64,000 nt of DNA from Lachnospiraceae bacterium UBA3310 (GCA_002361355.1 DESQ01000030.1:122853-186852); one strand, 5' to 3'; shown: positions 1 to 9,963, numbered from the stretch's first letter. The notes: generated by a model from the letters alone, not told the origin. Made by a program: numbers and translations.

Positions 1-545
1 TGCGCGGTAAGACGGGGCGGGTATACGGCGCGCTTGTGTCGATGCTCACGACCATGAAGGGGATTCCGCTTGCCTACAATAAGGATATGCAGGAGGACAA
101 GGAACTGACCTTTGACGCCATTGACACGGTGAAGGGGTGTCTGGCATTGTTTGAAGGTATGGTGCGAACCATGAAGTTTAACAGGGACGTGATGGAGAAG
201 AGTGCCATGTTGGGCTTTACCAACGCAACGGATGCGGCGGATTATCTTGTGGGACGCGGCGTGCCGTTTCGGGATGCGCACGGGTTGATCGGACAGCTTG
301 TATTATATTGTATCGACAAAAAGTGCAGCATAGAGGACTTAACCATAGAGGAATTAAAGACGATTTCTCCCGCCTTCGAGGAGGATGTCTATGATGCGAT
401 CAGCCTGAAAACCTGTGTGGAGAAGAGGCTGACGGTGGGAGCGCCGGGGTCTGCGGCGATGCGGGAAGTGATTGCGGCGCACAGAGAATATCTGTCTAAG
501 GACTGGCAGGAGGAGATGAATCTGCCGGCCGGCGGCGGAATGTAA
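1..545 (+). CDS. argH: Argininosuccinate lyase, C-terminal part (cut by window edge)
   Basis: The reading frame is open from base 3 and reads RGKTGRVYGALVSMLTTMKG before continuing to the stop at 543-545. This is the conserved segment just after the lyase signature in ArgH, followed by the all-helical C-terminal domain (PLAYNKDMQEDKE). ArgH splits argininosuccinate into arginine and fumarate in the last step of arginine synthesis. The N-terminal part, including the catalytic signature loop, lies outside the window, so about 180 C-terminal residues are seen. It is followed 34 bases later by asd in the same direction. The family assignment is secure from the motifs; completeness upstream cannot be judged. 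Confidence 0.93.
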   Translation, partial: RGKTGRVYGALVSMLTTMKGIPLAYNKDMQEDKELTFDAIDTVKGCLALFEGMVRTMKFNRDVMEKSAMLGFTNATDAADYLVGRGVPFRDAHGLIGQLVLYCIDKKCSIEDLTIEELKTISPAFEEDVYDAISLKTCVEKRLTVGAPGSAAMREVIAAHREYLSKDWQEEMNLPAGGGM

Positions 546-579
546 ATGAAAATGACAGGGATAATGAGGAGACGAAAAA

Positions 580-1665
580 ATGAGTGAAAAATTAAAAGTA
601 GGTATTTTAGGCGGAACAGGTATGGTGGGACAGCGGTTTATCTCCCTTTTGGAGAACCATCCTTGGTTTGAAGTGACGACAATCGCGGCGAGCCCCAGAT
701 CAGCGGGCAAGACTTATCAGGAGGCGGTGGGTGACAGATGGAAGATGGATACCCCCATGCCGGAGGCGGTTAAAAACATTATTGTGAAGAATGTCAATGA
801 AGTAGACAGGGTGGCGGCGGAGGTAGATTTTGTATTTTCCGCAGTGGATATGACAAAAGACGAGATTAAGAAGATTGAGGAGGAGTACGCGAAAACGGAA
901 ACGCCTGTGGTTTCCAACAACAGCGCCCATCGCTGGACGCCGGATGTGCCTATGGTGGTTCCGGAGATCAATCCGGAACATTTTGACGTGATAGAGGATC
1001 AGAAGAAGAGACTTGGCACGAAGCGCGGCTTTATCGCCGTGAAACCAAACTGCTCGATCCAGAGCTATGCGCCCGTGCTCACTGCATGGAAGGAATTTGA
1101 GCCCTATGAGGTGGTGGCGACCACTTATCAGGCGATCTCCGGTGCGGGTAAGACGTTTAAGGATTGGCCGGAGATGGTGGAGAACGTGATCCCTTACATC
1201 GGCGGCGAGGAAGAGAAGAGCGAAAAAGAGCCTCTGAGAATCTGGGGTAAGGTGGAGAACGGAGAGATTGTTCCGGCTGTAAGTCCGGTGATTACCTGCC
1301 AGTGTATCCGTGTTCCCGTTTTGAACGGCCACACGGCGGCTGTGTTTGTGAAGTTTAAGAAAAAGCCCACCAAAGAACAGCTTGTGGAGAAGCTGGTGAA
1401 TTTTAAGGGACTTCCTCAGGAGTTGCAGCTTCCCAGCGCGCCGAAGCAGTTCATCCAGGTGATGGAGGAGGATAACCGTCCGCAGGTAAAGCTGGATGTG
1501 GACTATGAGAACGGCATGGGCATCAGCGTGGGACGAATCCGTGAGGACAGTGTTTACGATTGGAAATTCGTGGGTCTTTCCCACAATACCGTGCGCGGAG
1601 CGGCAGGGGGTGCTGTGCTGTGTGCGGAGACTTTGAAGGCGAAGGGGTATATTACGAAAAAGTAA
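580..1665 (+). CDS. asd: Aspartate-semialdehyde dehydrogenase
   Basis: The 361-residue protein reduces aspartyl phosphate to aspartate semialdehyde, the branch point for lysine/diaminopimelate, threonine and methionine synthesis. The NADP-binding loop GGTGMVG is at residues 11-17, the catalytic cysteine is C158 in KPNCSIQ, and the probable acid-base histidine is H251 in VLNGHTA. The C-terminal NTVRGAAGGA segment is also typical. Length and motifs match the archaeal/fungal-type branch, which is common in Clostridia, rather than the Gram-negative type. The ATG has a GAGGAG-like ribosome site ten bases upstream. It may be co-transcribed with argH. Confidence 0.95.
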   Translation: MSEKLKVGILGGTGMVGQRFISLLENHPWFEVTTIAASPRSAGKTYQEAVGDRWKMDTPMPEAVKNIIVKNVNEVDRVAAEVDFVFSAVDMTKDEIKKIEEEYAKTETPVVSNNSAHRWTPDVPMVVPEINPEHFDVIEDQKKRLGTKRGFIAVKPNCSIQSYAPVLTAWKEFEPYEVVATTYQAISGAGKTFKDWPEMVENVIPYIGGEEEKSEKEPLRIWGKVENGEIVPAVSPVITCQCIRVPVLNGHTAAVFVKFKKKPTKEQLVEKLVNFKGLPQELQLPSAPKQFIQVMEEDNRPQVKLDVDYENGMGISVGRIREDSVYDWKFVGLSHNTVRGAAGGAVLCAETLKAKGYITKK

Positions 1666-1720
1666 AAACGGAAAGGTAACGGATCAATATAGGGGAGGGA
1701 GCCGTCAGGGGAAACGGCAA

Positions 1721-3475
1721 GTGAATATTGTGGTAGATACAGAGGTAAAAGAGAAGGAATGCAAAGCACAACAGCTTGGGGAGGATTATCAGCAGCTTCG
1801 CGATGACGAGAAAATGTACCGCCTGTTGTGCGAAACGTCAAACAGTGCATTTATCTATTATAACTATGAGGAAGACAGGGTCAGGACGCTGGCTGACTGG
1901 GCGCATTTTTTTGATTTTGCAATTTCGGATATTAAGGATCTTCCCAAACTTTATGAATGCGTGGAGGAACAGTACGCAATTCTGCTCAGGGAAGGATTGT
2001 TTATTGAGAAGCAGCACAGGGAAAGACAGAGCTTTGAGGTTCGACTGAAGGAGAACAGGCTTTATGTAGAGGTGGAAGTGAACATTGTATATGATGTTTT
2101 CGGAAACCCTACGGATAAAATTATCCGGTTTAAGGATGTGACGAAGCTGAATGCCCAGAAGGATGAACTGGCTTACATGGCTTACTACGATATGTTGACA
2201 GGGCTTTATAACCGCAATTATTTTGTAAGGCTTTTGGGAGAATTTCTGCGGCTGGCAGACAAAGAATCGCATAAGGTGGCAGTGATGTTTGTTGACTTTG
2301 ACGATTTCCGCAGAGTCAATGATGGTATGGGGCTTATCGCGGGGGATGAGCTGGTACAGCTTTTCGGCCAGTATCTGTTCGACCTGATGAGCGATCACGT
2401 GGTCATTTCCCATTTCAGTACGGATATCTACTGTATTGCAATCTACGATCCCTGCGGCGCAAGAAGCGTGGAGACAATCTATCAGGTGATTAAAGAGCGG
2501 CTGAAAAAGCCGTTTAAGCTGATGGATGGGCAGGAAGTGACCATGACGGTGACTGTCGGGGTGGCTGAGTATCCGGAAGCGGCTGCAGGAACGCTTGAAC
2601 TGATTAACTGCGCGGAGATAGTCATGTTCAAGGCTAAGAGCCGGGGCAAAGATATGATCCAGTATTTTGACGGCGCCATTCTCGAGGAATTTTTACAGAC
2701 GGTAACCATTCAGACGAAACTTAAGGAAGTTGTGTTTGAGCAGAATTTTACCATGCATTTTCAGCCGCAGTATTATACCAAAGATGGGAAAATGCGCGGG
2801 GTGGAGGCGCTGATCCGCTGGAAGGACAGCAAGGGTGATATGATAAGCCCGGCAGTTTTTATTCCCATTGCGGAGAAGAACGGTACCATCGTTCCGATCG
2901 GGAACTGGGTGATTGAGAAGAGTGTACAGACCTATGTGGAGTGGCGGAGCAAATACCACTATCCGCTGGTTTTGTCACTAAATGTATCGGCGGTACAGTG
3001 CAAGCAGAAGGACTTTATCGACATTTTTTTACAGATATTAAAGAAGTATGATGTCTCTCCGGCGGAGATCGAGATTGAGATTACGGAGACAATTCTGATA
3101 GAGGATTTTGAGCACATAAGCAGACGGCTGGGTAAATTGAGAAAAATCGGCGCCAGAATATCGCTGGATGATTTTGGCACAGGCTTTTCTTCCCTGTCTT
3201 ATTTAAAGGGACTGCCCATTGATACGCTGAAGATTGATAAAACTTTTGTAGATACGCTGCTCACCGATGAAAACACAAAAATTATCACGGAATCCATTAT
3301 TTATATGGTGAAGCGGCTTGGATATGAGACGATAGCGGAGGGGGTTGAGACGGAGGAACAATTCCGCTATCTCAGGGAACTTGGGTGTGACATTATTCAG
3401 GGATACTATTTGGGCAGACCGATGCCGGCAGAGGAAATCAGCAGCCTGCTGGCGGACTTAACGGCGAAGGTATGA
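1721..3475 (+). CDS. GGDEF-EAL protein, probable c-di-GMP phosphodiesterase
   Basis: A 584-residue cytoplasmic protein with a PAS-like N-terminus (about 30-145), a GGDEF-fold domain (about 150-318) and an EAL domain (about 325-580). The cyclase signature is replaced by FSTDIY (232-237), so this half should be catalytically dead. The phosphodiesterase half keeps VEALIRW (361-367), the EITET metal segment, the DDFGTGFSS loop and AEGVET, so c-di-GMP hydrolysis is predicted. The degenerate GGDEF may act as a GTP or dimerisation sensor, which is inference. The start is a GTG preceded by purine-rich GGGGAGGGAG and AGGGGAAA. The next gene begins only 17 bases after its stop. Confidence 0.88.
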   Translation: MNIVVDTEVKEKECKAQQLGEDYQQLRDDEKMYRLLCETSNSAFIYYNYEEDRVRTLADWAHFFDFAISDIKDLPKLYECVEEQYAILLREGLFIEKQHRERQSFEVRLKENRLYVEVEVNIVYDVFGNPTDKIIRFKDVTKLNAQKDELAYMAYYDMLTGLYNRNYFVRLLGEFLRLADKESHKVAVMFVDFDDFRRVNDGMGLIAGDELVQLFGQYLFDLMSDHVVISHFSTDIYCIAIYDPCGARSVETIYQVIKERLKKPFKLMDGQEVTMTVTVGVAEYPEAAAGTLELINCAEIVMFKAKSRGKDMIQYFDGAILEEFLQTVTIQTKLKEVVFEQNFTMHFQPQYYTKDGKMRGVEALIRWKDSKGDMISPAVFIPIAEKNGTIVPIGNWVIEKSVQTYVEWRSKYHYPLVLSLNVSAVQCKQKDFIDIFLQILKKYDVSPAEIEIEITETILIEDFEHISRRLGKLRKIGARISLDDFGTGFSSLSYLKGLPIDTLKIDKTFVDTLLTDENTKIITESIIYMVKRLGYETIAEGVETEEQFRYLRELGCDIIQGYYLGRPMPAEEISSLLADLTAKV

Positions 3476-3492
3476 TGAGGTAGGCAGAGACT

Positions 3493-4854
3493 ATGTTACT
3501 TGGCAGAACAACGGAACTGGGATATCTGAATAATTATTATGACCGGGACGGCAGCCAGATACTGATTGTCTACGGACAGAAGCATATCGGGAAAACGGCG
3601 CTTGTGAAGGAGTTTATGAAGGATCGTCCCGGCTACTATTATCTTGCCAGAGCCTGCTCGGAGAGAGAACAGGCTTACCAGTGGGGAAGGCAGCTTGCCC
3701 ATGACGGTTATATCGTGGATAAATTCCCGTCTTTTCAGGAGATCTTTGAAAAGATTGCCCATCGGGTGACAGGTAAGAAGGTTTTGGTGATTGACGAGTT
3801 TCAGAATATCGTCCGTGCCAGTGATACCTTTATGAAGGATTTGGTTACTTTTGTGCATAGTCAGTGGAACAGGGACGACGTGATGGTGATCCTTTTGAGT
3901 TCCTCCATCGGCTGGATTGAAAACAATATGATTACCCGGATCGGGGAGGCGGCTTATGAGCTTTCGGGGCTGTTAAAAATTAAGGAGATGCCTTTTGCAG
4001 ATCTGGTGGCGCGTTTCCCTAACTTCCGCATCGAGGAGTGTGTGGAGGCATATGCCATTTTAGGAGGGATTCCTGGTCTCTGGAATCAGTTTGACGACAG
4101 GCTTACCATTCAGCAGAATATCTGCCGTAATATTCTGGACGGCAACAGCTTCCTTTTTGAGGAGGGAGAGCGCATACTCACGGAACAGCTCAGGGAACCG
4201 GGTGTTTATAATACCATCATGGCATCCATCGCTGCGGGAGATCACAAGCTGAATGACCTCTATCTACACACGGAATTTTCCCGCGCGAAGATCAGCGTGT
4301 ATTTGAAAAACCTGATTGAGCTTGAGTTGGTGGAGAAAGTTTTCTCTTATGACACAGCGGGCAAGGAAAATGTGCAAAAGGGGATCTACCGGATCAGCCA
4401 TCCCTTCGTAGATTTTTATTACACCTACATGTATCCTCATCTGAGTGATCTTCAGATACTCTCGGTGGGAGAATTTTACAACCATTATATTATGAGAGAT
4501 TTCAGGCGTTATGTGTCCGGCTATTTCAAACAGGTGTGCAGGCAGCATCTGGCGGGACTCGGTGAGCGGCACAGGCTGCCCATTGACTGTGGCACGATTG
4601 GCGAGTGGATCGGCAAGGTGGGTTCTCTGGATATCATTGCGCAGGACGAGGAAGGGCGCACGCTTATCGGTCTGTGCAACTGGGAGAAGCCGATGACCTA
4701 TGAGGATTACGAGAACCTTCTTCTCTACGCGAAAAAGGCCAGGATCAGCACAGATTATATTTATATGTACACGGCTTTTAGGTTTGATGAGCGGCTGAAT
4801 CTGGAGGCTAAAGTCAAATCGAATCTGAAACTGGTGCAGATCTCGGATTTATGA
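3493..4854 (+). CDS. AAA+ ATPase of the archaeal-ATPase/DUF234 type
   Basis: The 453-residue protein has a P-loop GQKHIGKT (28-35), a Walker B VLVIDEF (97-103 with D101/E102), a sensor-1 like LLSSS stretch, and then a winged-helix region (about 215-290). Its C-terminal half resembles the DUF234/restriction-endonuclease-like domain found in this family. The cellular role of these ATPases is not settled. They are frequent in Bacteroidetes, archaea and Clostridia and often linked loosely to mobile or defence regions. It starts 17 bases after the GGDEF-EAL gene and is followed 23 bases later by topB, so the three may be one transcript. Confidence 0.8.
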   Translation: MLLGRTTELGYLNNYYDRDGSQILIVYGQKHIGKTALVKEFMKDRPGYYYLARACSEREQAYQWGRQLAHDGYIVDKFPSFQEIFEKIAHRVTGKKVLVIDEFQNIVRASDTFMKDLVTFVHSQWNRDDVMVILLSSSIGWIENNMITRIGEAAYELSGLLKIKEMPFADLVARFPNFRIEECVEAYAILGGIPGLWNQFDDRLTIQQNICRNILDGNSFLFEEGERILTEQLREPGVYNTIMASIAAGDHKLNDLYLHTEFSRAKISVYLKNLIELELVEKVFSYDTAGKENVQKGIYRISHPFVDFYYTYMYPHLSDLQILSVGEFYNHYIMRDFRRYVSGYFKQVCRQHLAGLGERHRLPIDCGTIGEWIGKVGSLDIIAQDEEGRTLIGLCNWEKPMTYEDYENLLLYAKKARISTDYIYMYTAFRFDERLNLEAKVKSNLKLVQISDL

Positions 4855-4877
4855 GAATTGGTGGCGGGAAATGAAGT

Positions 4878-6917
4878 ATGGGAAAGAGTCTGTTCATTGC
4901 GGAGAAGCCCAGCGTGGCGAAGGAATTCGCAAAGGCATTAAAATATAATATGAAAAACCGCGACGGCTACATGGAGTCTGACGAGGCGGTTGTGACATGG
5001 TGCGTGGGGCATCTGGTGACCATGAGTTATCCGGAGGCTTACGACGAGAAATACAGGAGATGGTCTCTTGATACGATCCCTTTTATTCCGGAGGAGTTCA
5101 AGTACGAGGTCATCGACAGTGTGAAGAAGCAGTTTGGCATTGTGAGCGGTCTTCTGAACCGGGAGGATGTGGAGACGATCTATGTTTGTACGGACTCCGG
5201 ACGGGAGGGGGAATATATTTACCGGCTGGTGGAACAGCAGGCGGGCGTGGAGGGAAAAAACCGGAGACGGGTTTGGATTGATTCCCAGACGGAGGAGGAG
5301 ATTCTGAGGGGAATCCGTGAGGCGAAGGATCTTTCGGCTTACGACAATCTTTCTCATGCGGCGTACCTTCGCGCCAAAGAAGATTACCTTATGGGAATCA
5401 ATTTTTCCAGAGCGCTTACTTTAAAATACAGCTATTCGATTAAAAATTATTTGAATATGGATAAAGCGGTGGTGTCTGTGGGCCGGGTTATGACCTGTGT
5501 GCTCGGTATGGTAGTCAACCGTGAGCGGGAGATCCGGGAGTTTGTGAAGATTCCGTTTTACCGCATTCTCATGCAGGTGGGGATACAGGGACACGACTGT
5601 ACGCTGGAGTGGAAGGCGGTGGAGGGTTCAAGGTACTTCCAGTCCCCGAAGCTCTATAAGGACAACGGCTTTTTACAGGAGTCGGACGCAGATGAATTTT
5701 TAGCCTTTTTGCAGGAAAACCCGGAAGAGCAGACGGTTGTCGAGAAAATCGAGAGAAAGAAGGAAACCAAGAATCCGCCGCTTTTGTACAATCTGGCAGA
5801 GCTGCAAAACGACTGCTCTAAGCTTTTTAAGATCAGTCCGGATGAGACATTAAGGATTGCGCAGGAACTTTATGAGAAAAAGCTGACCACGTATCCGAGA
5901 ACAGATGCGAGAGTGCTTTCCACAGCGGTGGCCAAGGAGATCAGTAAAAATATCAAAGGTTTGCAAAATTATCAGCCGGTGGCATCCTATGCGGCAAAAA
6001 TCCTTTCGGAAGAGCGGTTTAGGGGGATTGCCAAAACCAGATATGTGAATGATAAGCAGATCACAGATCATTACGCAATTATACCGACGGGACAGGGACT
6101 TGCCGCATTAAACGGTCTGCATCCCACTTCGGCGAAGGTTTATGAGATCATAGCCAGACGGTTTTTAAGTATTTTTTATCCGGCAGCGGTTTATCAAAAA
6201 ATAACGCTTACTGCGAAACTGCGGGAAGAGACTTTTCTCTCGGGTTTTAAAGTGCAGGCGGAGCAGGGCTATCTGGAGGTTGCGCAAAATTCTTTTGCAA
6301 GAAAGAGAGCAGAGGAGTATACTGGAGAGGAGAGGAATGAAGAGGAGGAGCAGCAGGGAACTTTGACAGATGCGTCCTTCATGCAGGCACTCGGCGTGTT
6401 GAAGAAGGGTTCTATCCTCGAAAGAAAGGCGTTTGAGAAGAAAGAGGGCGAGACTTCCCCGCCGAAGCGCTATAATTCCGGAACGATGATTCTCACGATG
6501 GAGAACGCCGGGCAGTTTATCGAGGACGAGGAACTGCGGGCGCAGATTAAGGGAAGCGGGATCGGCACTTCTGCCACAAGGGCGGAGATCCTGAAAAAGC
6601 TGGTACATATTAAGTATTTGAATTTGAATAAAAAGACGCAGATTATCACCCCCACGCTTTTGGGAGAGATGATTTATGAAGTGGTAGCCGGCTCCATAAA
6701 GCCGCTTTTAGATCCCCGGCTGACAGCAAGCTGGGAGAAGGGGCTTACGCTTGTGGCTTCGGGAGAGATCACGGAGGAGGAGTACATGGGGAAGCTGGAT
6801 GACTTTGTTACCAGAAGGACGAACATGGTTAAGCAGATGTCGAACCAGAATGCACTTTACCACAGATTTCAGTATGCGTCACAGTTTTATAAGGGTGTAA
6901 AAAAGGAGAAGGGGTAA
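4878..6917 (+). CDS. topB: DNA topoisomerase III
   Basis: The 679-residue type IA topoisomerase relaxes or decatenates DNA by cutting one strand. The Toprim domain starts MGKSLFIAEKPSVAKEFA with the catalytic glutamate E9, followed by CTDSGREGE (104-112) in place of the usual DxD, a variant seen in many Firmicute TopB proteins. The active-site tyrosine is Y339 in TTYPRTDARVLS. A GIGTSATRAE motif lies near residue 560. The protein lacks the zinc fingers found at the C-terminus of topoisomerase I. The next gene begins 5 bases after the stop, suggesting translational coupling. It is chromosomal in context; no conjugation genes are near. Confidence 0.93.
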   Translation: MGKSLFIAEKPSVAKEFAKALKYNMKNRDGYMESDEAVVTWCVGHLVTMSYPEAYDEKYRRWSLDTIPFIPEEFKYEVIDSVKKQFGIVSGLLNREDVETIYVCTDSGREGEYIYRLVEQQAGVEGKNRRRVWIDSQTEEEILRGIREAKDLSAYDNLSHAAYLRAKEDYLMGINFSRALTLKYSYSIKNYLNMDKAVVSVGRVMTCVLGMVVNREREIREFVKIPFYRILMQVGIQGHDCTLEWKAVEGSRYFQSPKLYKDNGFLQESDADEFLAFLQENPEEQTVVEKIERKKETKNPPLLYNLAELQNDCSKLFKISPDETLRIAQELYEKKLTTYPRTDARVLSTAVAKEISKNIKGLQNYQPVASYAAKILSEERFRGIAKTRYVNDKQITDHYAIIPTGQGLAALNGLHPTSAKVYEIIARRFLSIFYPAAVYQKITLTAKLREETFLSGFKVQAEQGYLEVAQNSFARKRAEEYTGEERNEEEEQQGTLTDASFMQALGVLKKGSILERKAFEKKEGETSPPKRYNSGTMILTMENAGQFIEDEELRAQIKGSGIGTSATRAEILKKLVHIKYLNLNKKTQIITPTLLGEMIYEVVAGSIKPLLDPRLTASWEKGLTLVASGEITEEEYMGKLDDFVTRRTNMVKQMSNQNALYHRFQYASQFYKGVKKEKG

Positions 6918-6922
6918 AACAG

Positions 6923-7600
6923 ATGATCGGATTGCAGGATACCGCGATTGCGGCTCTCTATACGCTGGAGGAGACGATCGCAGGGGAATTGTTTGAAGGG
7001 CTTATCTATCCGTGGGAAGCGCTTCCGAAGATTAAGGATTTTATTGTTGCACTCGGAGAAAAACTGCCCGAAGAGAAATACGAGAGAAGAGAGGGCAATA
7101 TATGGGTTGCCAGAAACGCTAAGGTGTTTCCCAGCGCCTATATCGGCGGGCCGGCAATTATCGACGAGGAGGCTGAGATCCGCCACTGCGCGTTTATCAG
7201 AGGCAGTGCGATTGTGGGAAAGGGCGCGGTGGTAGGAAACTCCACCGAACTCAAAAACGTGATTTTGTTTAATAAGGTACAGGTGCCGCATTACAACTAT
7301 GTGGGGGACAGTATTTTGGGATTTAAAGCCCATATGGGAGCCGGTTCCATCACCTCCAACGTAAAGAGCGATAAGACGCTTGTGGTGGTGAAGGCGGGAG
7401 AGGAAACCTGTGAGACAGGGCTTAAAAAATTTGGCGCTATGCTGGGTGATCATGTGGAAGTGGGATGTAATTCCGTACTGAATCCTGGTACGGTGATCGG
7501 TAAAAATACGAATATTTATCCGACATCCATGGTACGGGGAGTGATCCCGGCTGACAGCATTTATAAGCGGCAGGGTGAGGTGGCCGGCAAGCGGCAGTGA
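6923..7600 (+). CDS. Left-handed beta-helix (hexapeptide) protein, GlmU C-terminal-like
   Basis: This 225-residue protein has repeated hexapeptides ([LIV]-G-x4 pattern) from about residue 60 to 215, for example VGKGAVVGN, MGAGSITSN and VIGKNTNIY, which form a left-handed parallel beta-helix. The order resembles the acetyltransferase half of GlmU or sugar-phosphate nucleotidyltransferase tails, but there is no pyrophosphorylase domain. An acyltransferase or nucleotidyl-sugar role is therefore plausible but not shown. It begins 5 bases after the topB stop and is probably translated from the same mRNA. Confidence 0.75.
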   Translation: MIGLQDTAIAALYTLEETIAGELFEGLIYPWEALPKIKDFIVALGEKLPEEKYERREGNIWVARNAKVFPSAYIGGPAIIDEEAEIRHCAFIRGSAIVGKGAVVGNSTELKNVILFNKVQVPHYNYVGDSILGFKAHMGAGSITSNVKSDKTLVVVKAGEETCETGLKKFGAMLGDHVEVGCNSVLNPGTVIGKNTNIYPTSMVRGVIPADSIYKRQGEVAGKRQ

Positions 7601-7655
7601 ATACAGGCAGAGACGGAAAAAACGTGAAGAGAAGAAGTGTGTTGAGGATGGGCGT

Positions 7656-9854
7656 ATGGCGATTGAATTAAATGCAGAAAACTTTAACTCTATGGTCGAC
7701 AATATCATAGCCGGAATTTGCTTTTTCGATTATGAGGAAGGGGAAATGACTCCTCTCTACGTGAACGATGGCTTTTTTCGTATGCTGGGTTATTCGCGTA
7801 CACAGGGTATGAAGTATCTTGAGAAGGTGGAGCGCAGCATTATACCGGAGGATATTCCGACTTACCGGCAGGCGATCAGAGATGTACTTAAGGACGATGG
7901 TGTGGTGAATACCGAATTCCGTACCGTGACGGGAAGCGGCGGGCTGCGCTGGCTGCATGTCAGGGGAAATCTGTATGCGAGGGAAGGGAAGAAATATACC
8001 ATCGTCACGATCATTGAGGATGTGACTGAGAGAAAGAGTGTGGAGGAAGAACTGCAAAGACAGGCGGAGCGTCTGCACATTCTGTCGGAGGCCGAAGGCG
8101 AGAAAATTATTGATTACAATGCCAGAACGGACGTTATGATTATCCGCTCTGACGATGAGTACGGTATGGCCAGAGACGAGATCCACAGCAGATATATGCA
8201 GCGGTTTGACGCTTCCACGATATATAAGGAGGATGTGGCTTACTACAAGGCGGTTTTGGAGAGCCTGTTAAAGTCTCCCAAGCATGATACGATTGAGTTT
8301 CGGATCAGACGGTTTGACGAGGATTACACATGGTATCAGGCAAACCTGACATCCCTTCTGGGTGCGGAGGGCTATGTGACCCGTATCGTGGGCCGTATGA
8401 TCAACATTAACGAAAGAAAGTTGAAGGAGATGGAACTTCTGCTGCGGGCGGAGAAGGATGCGCTGACCGGCATTTACAACCAGGGCGCGACGGAGCAGTT
8501 GATACACAGCGCGATTGAGGACAGTAATGACAATACGTTGAGCGCGCTTATGATCATTGATCTGGATAACTTTAAGGAGGCGAATGATCTTCTGGGTCAC
8601 GCTAACGGCGATCAGCTTTTGGAGAAAACTGCCAGCATTTTAAAGGAAATGTTTAAGGGCGGTGATGTGATCGGCCGTATCGGCGGCGACGAGTTTATGG
8701 TTTATATGAGAAATATGTCTACCATTTCAGACGCTGACGAGCTGGCGAACAATATCGTAAAAAATGTCAGATATGATCTGGACTTTGAGGGGGAGCCGAT
8801 CCATGTGACCTGCAGCGTGGGCGTTGCGGTTTATCCTTATCACGGCAAGACTTATGAGGAGCTTTTTGAGAAAGCGGACAGGGCCGTGTACACGGTCAAG
8901 GCAAACGGTAAGGATGGCTACCGTGTCTATCATGCGGCCAGCACAACGGTTTATCATGCCAACAGAAAAGTCGGTTATGATATGACAAAGACGCTGGATT
9001 ATGACAGGAATATTGAGGATCAGGTGATGCAGATTCTCTTTGAGGACAAGGTGCTGGAATCCGCGCTGCGTTCTTCCATAGAGTTGATGACGGCGAAATA
9101 CAAGTTTCACAGGGGATACATCTGCGGAAATGATTCTCTTCCCATTTCGCGCAATATACAGTTTACCGTGAAGCAGTACGCAACGGGTAAGGAAGCAGAC
9201 GAGCACTACGAATTGAAGCGGGTTGTCAACGAGATTCTCTACGCTTCCTTCCCAGGTGCGACGATGATTCATGATTATGATCTGACGGCGGAAGAGATGC
9301 ATGAATATTTTCAGGCGGAGGGCATCAAGAGTATGCTTTATTATCCGCTCACATCCAAGGGTGAATTTCAGGGCGCTATTGTCTTTGAAAATCATGAGGA
9401 TGTACAGATGGAACTTTCAAAGAGCGAGATGGCGGAAGTTCGTTCCCTGTTCCGGCTGATGGAGGCAAATGTCCTGCAGATCGGTCTGATGGACAGAATG
9501 CAGAATTTTGTGGCACAGATTGCAGTTTTCGACAATATGGACAGCTTTGTCTATGTGGTGAATCCGGATAATTACGAGATCAGCTTTATCAATAAAAAAG
9601 TGGTTATGGATTCTCCCAGTGTAAAGATTGGCGATGTCTGCTATAAGGCGCTGCAGAACAGGGATACCCCCTGCGAGAACTGTATTTTGCGAAACCTTGA
9701 CAAGAATGATTCCCATTGCCGCTGCACGGAAGAATTGTTTAACTATTCGCTCAGAAGCTGGACGAGATGCAGCGCAAGCTGGCTGGAGTGCAGGGAGGAG
9801 AACGGACTTGCTCTTCTGAACAGTTTTGATATATCGGAGTATTTCATTGGTTAG
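7656..9854 (+). CDS. PAS-PAS-GGDEF diguanylate cyclase with C-terminal sensor domains
   Basis: I chose the ATG at 7656 (732 aa) because the longer frame overlaps the previous gene and this ATG follows GAGGATGGG. Domains in order: PAS (about 10-128, ending EDVTERK), a second PAS (about 145-255, ending NINERK), GGDEF (about 262-425) with intact GGDEF at 343-347, then a GAF-like region and a final PAS-like domain (about 625-732). The I-site position has KGGD (334-337) instead of RxxD, so product inhibition may be weak. The last domain carries a cysteine cluster (CYKAL, PCENC, HCRC) that could bind metal or sense redox. It is predicted to make c-di-GMP in the cytoplasm; no membrane segments are seen. 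Confidence 0.88.
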   Translation: MAIELNAENFNSMVDNIIAGICFFDYEEGEMTPLYVNDGFFRMLGYSRTQGMKYLEKVERSIIPEDIPTYRQAIRDVLKDDGVVNTEFRTVTGSGGLRWLHVRGNLYAREGKKYTIVTIIEDVTERKSVEEELQRQAERLHILSEAEGEKIIDYNARTDVMIIRSDDEYGMARDEIHSRYMQRFDASTIYKEDVAYYKAVLESLLKSPKHDTIEFRIRRFDEDYTWYQANLTSLLGAEGYVTRIVGRMININERKLKEMELLLRAEKDALTGIYNQGATEQLIHSAIEDSNDNTLSALMIIDLDNFKEANDLLGHANGDQLLEKTASILKEMFKGGDVIGRIGGDEFMVYMRNMSTISDADELANNIVKNVRYDLDFEGEPIHVTCSVGVAVYPYHGKTYEELFEKADRAVYTVKANGKDGYRVYHAASTTVYHANRKVGYDMTKTLDYDRNIEDQVMQILFEDKVLESALRSSIELMTAKYKFHRGYICGNDSLPISRNIQFTVKQYATGKEADEHYELKRVVNEILYASFPGATMIHDYDLTAEEMHEYFQAEGIKSMLYYPLTSKGEFQGAIVFENHEDVQMELSKSEMAEVRSLFRLMEANVLQIGLMDRMQNFVAQIAVFDNMDSFVYVVNPDNYEISFINKKVVMDSPSVKIGDVCYKALQNRDTPCENCILRNLDKNDSHCRCTEELFNYSLRSWTRCSASWLECREENGLALLNSFDISEYFIG

Positions 9855-9945
9855 CAGTTTGGGCAGAACTGTGAAAAGTAAGAAAAAATTTACAAACATC
9901 TGGATTTTTTCCCTCCGATATGAGACAATGAGACTGGCGGTTATG

Positions 9946-9963
9946 ACAGGCGATCCGGCCTGT
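9946..9963. other. Short hairpin upstream of the IscU-like gene
   Basis: ACAGGC (9946-9951) and GCCTGT (9958-9963) are perfect inverted repeats around a six-base loop. There is no T-run, so it is not a convincing terminator. It lies 39 bases before the start codon at 10002, in the untranslated leader of a gene with a strong ribosome site. Its role is unknown. Confidence 0.3.

Noticed and set aside
700..1584. Long minus-strand open frame inside asd
   Set aside because: It is the antisense shadow of asd, lacks a ribosome site and encodes a low-complexity, His/Leu-rich product.
4878..6917. topB as a sign of an integrated conjugative element
   Set aside because: No relaxase, VirD4/VirB4, integrase or attachment repeats are seen nearby; the gene sits among housekeeping genes.
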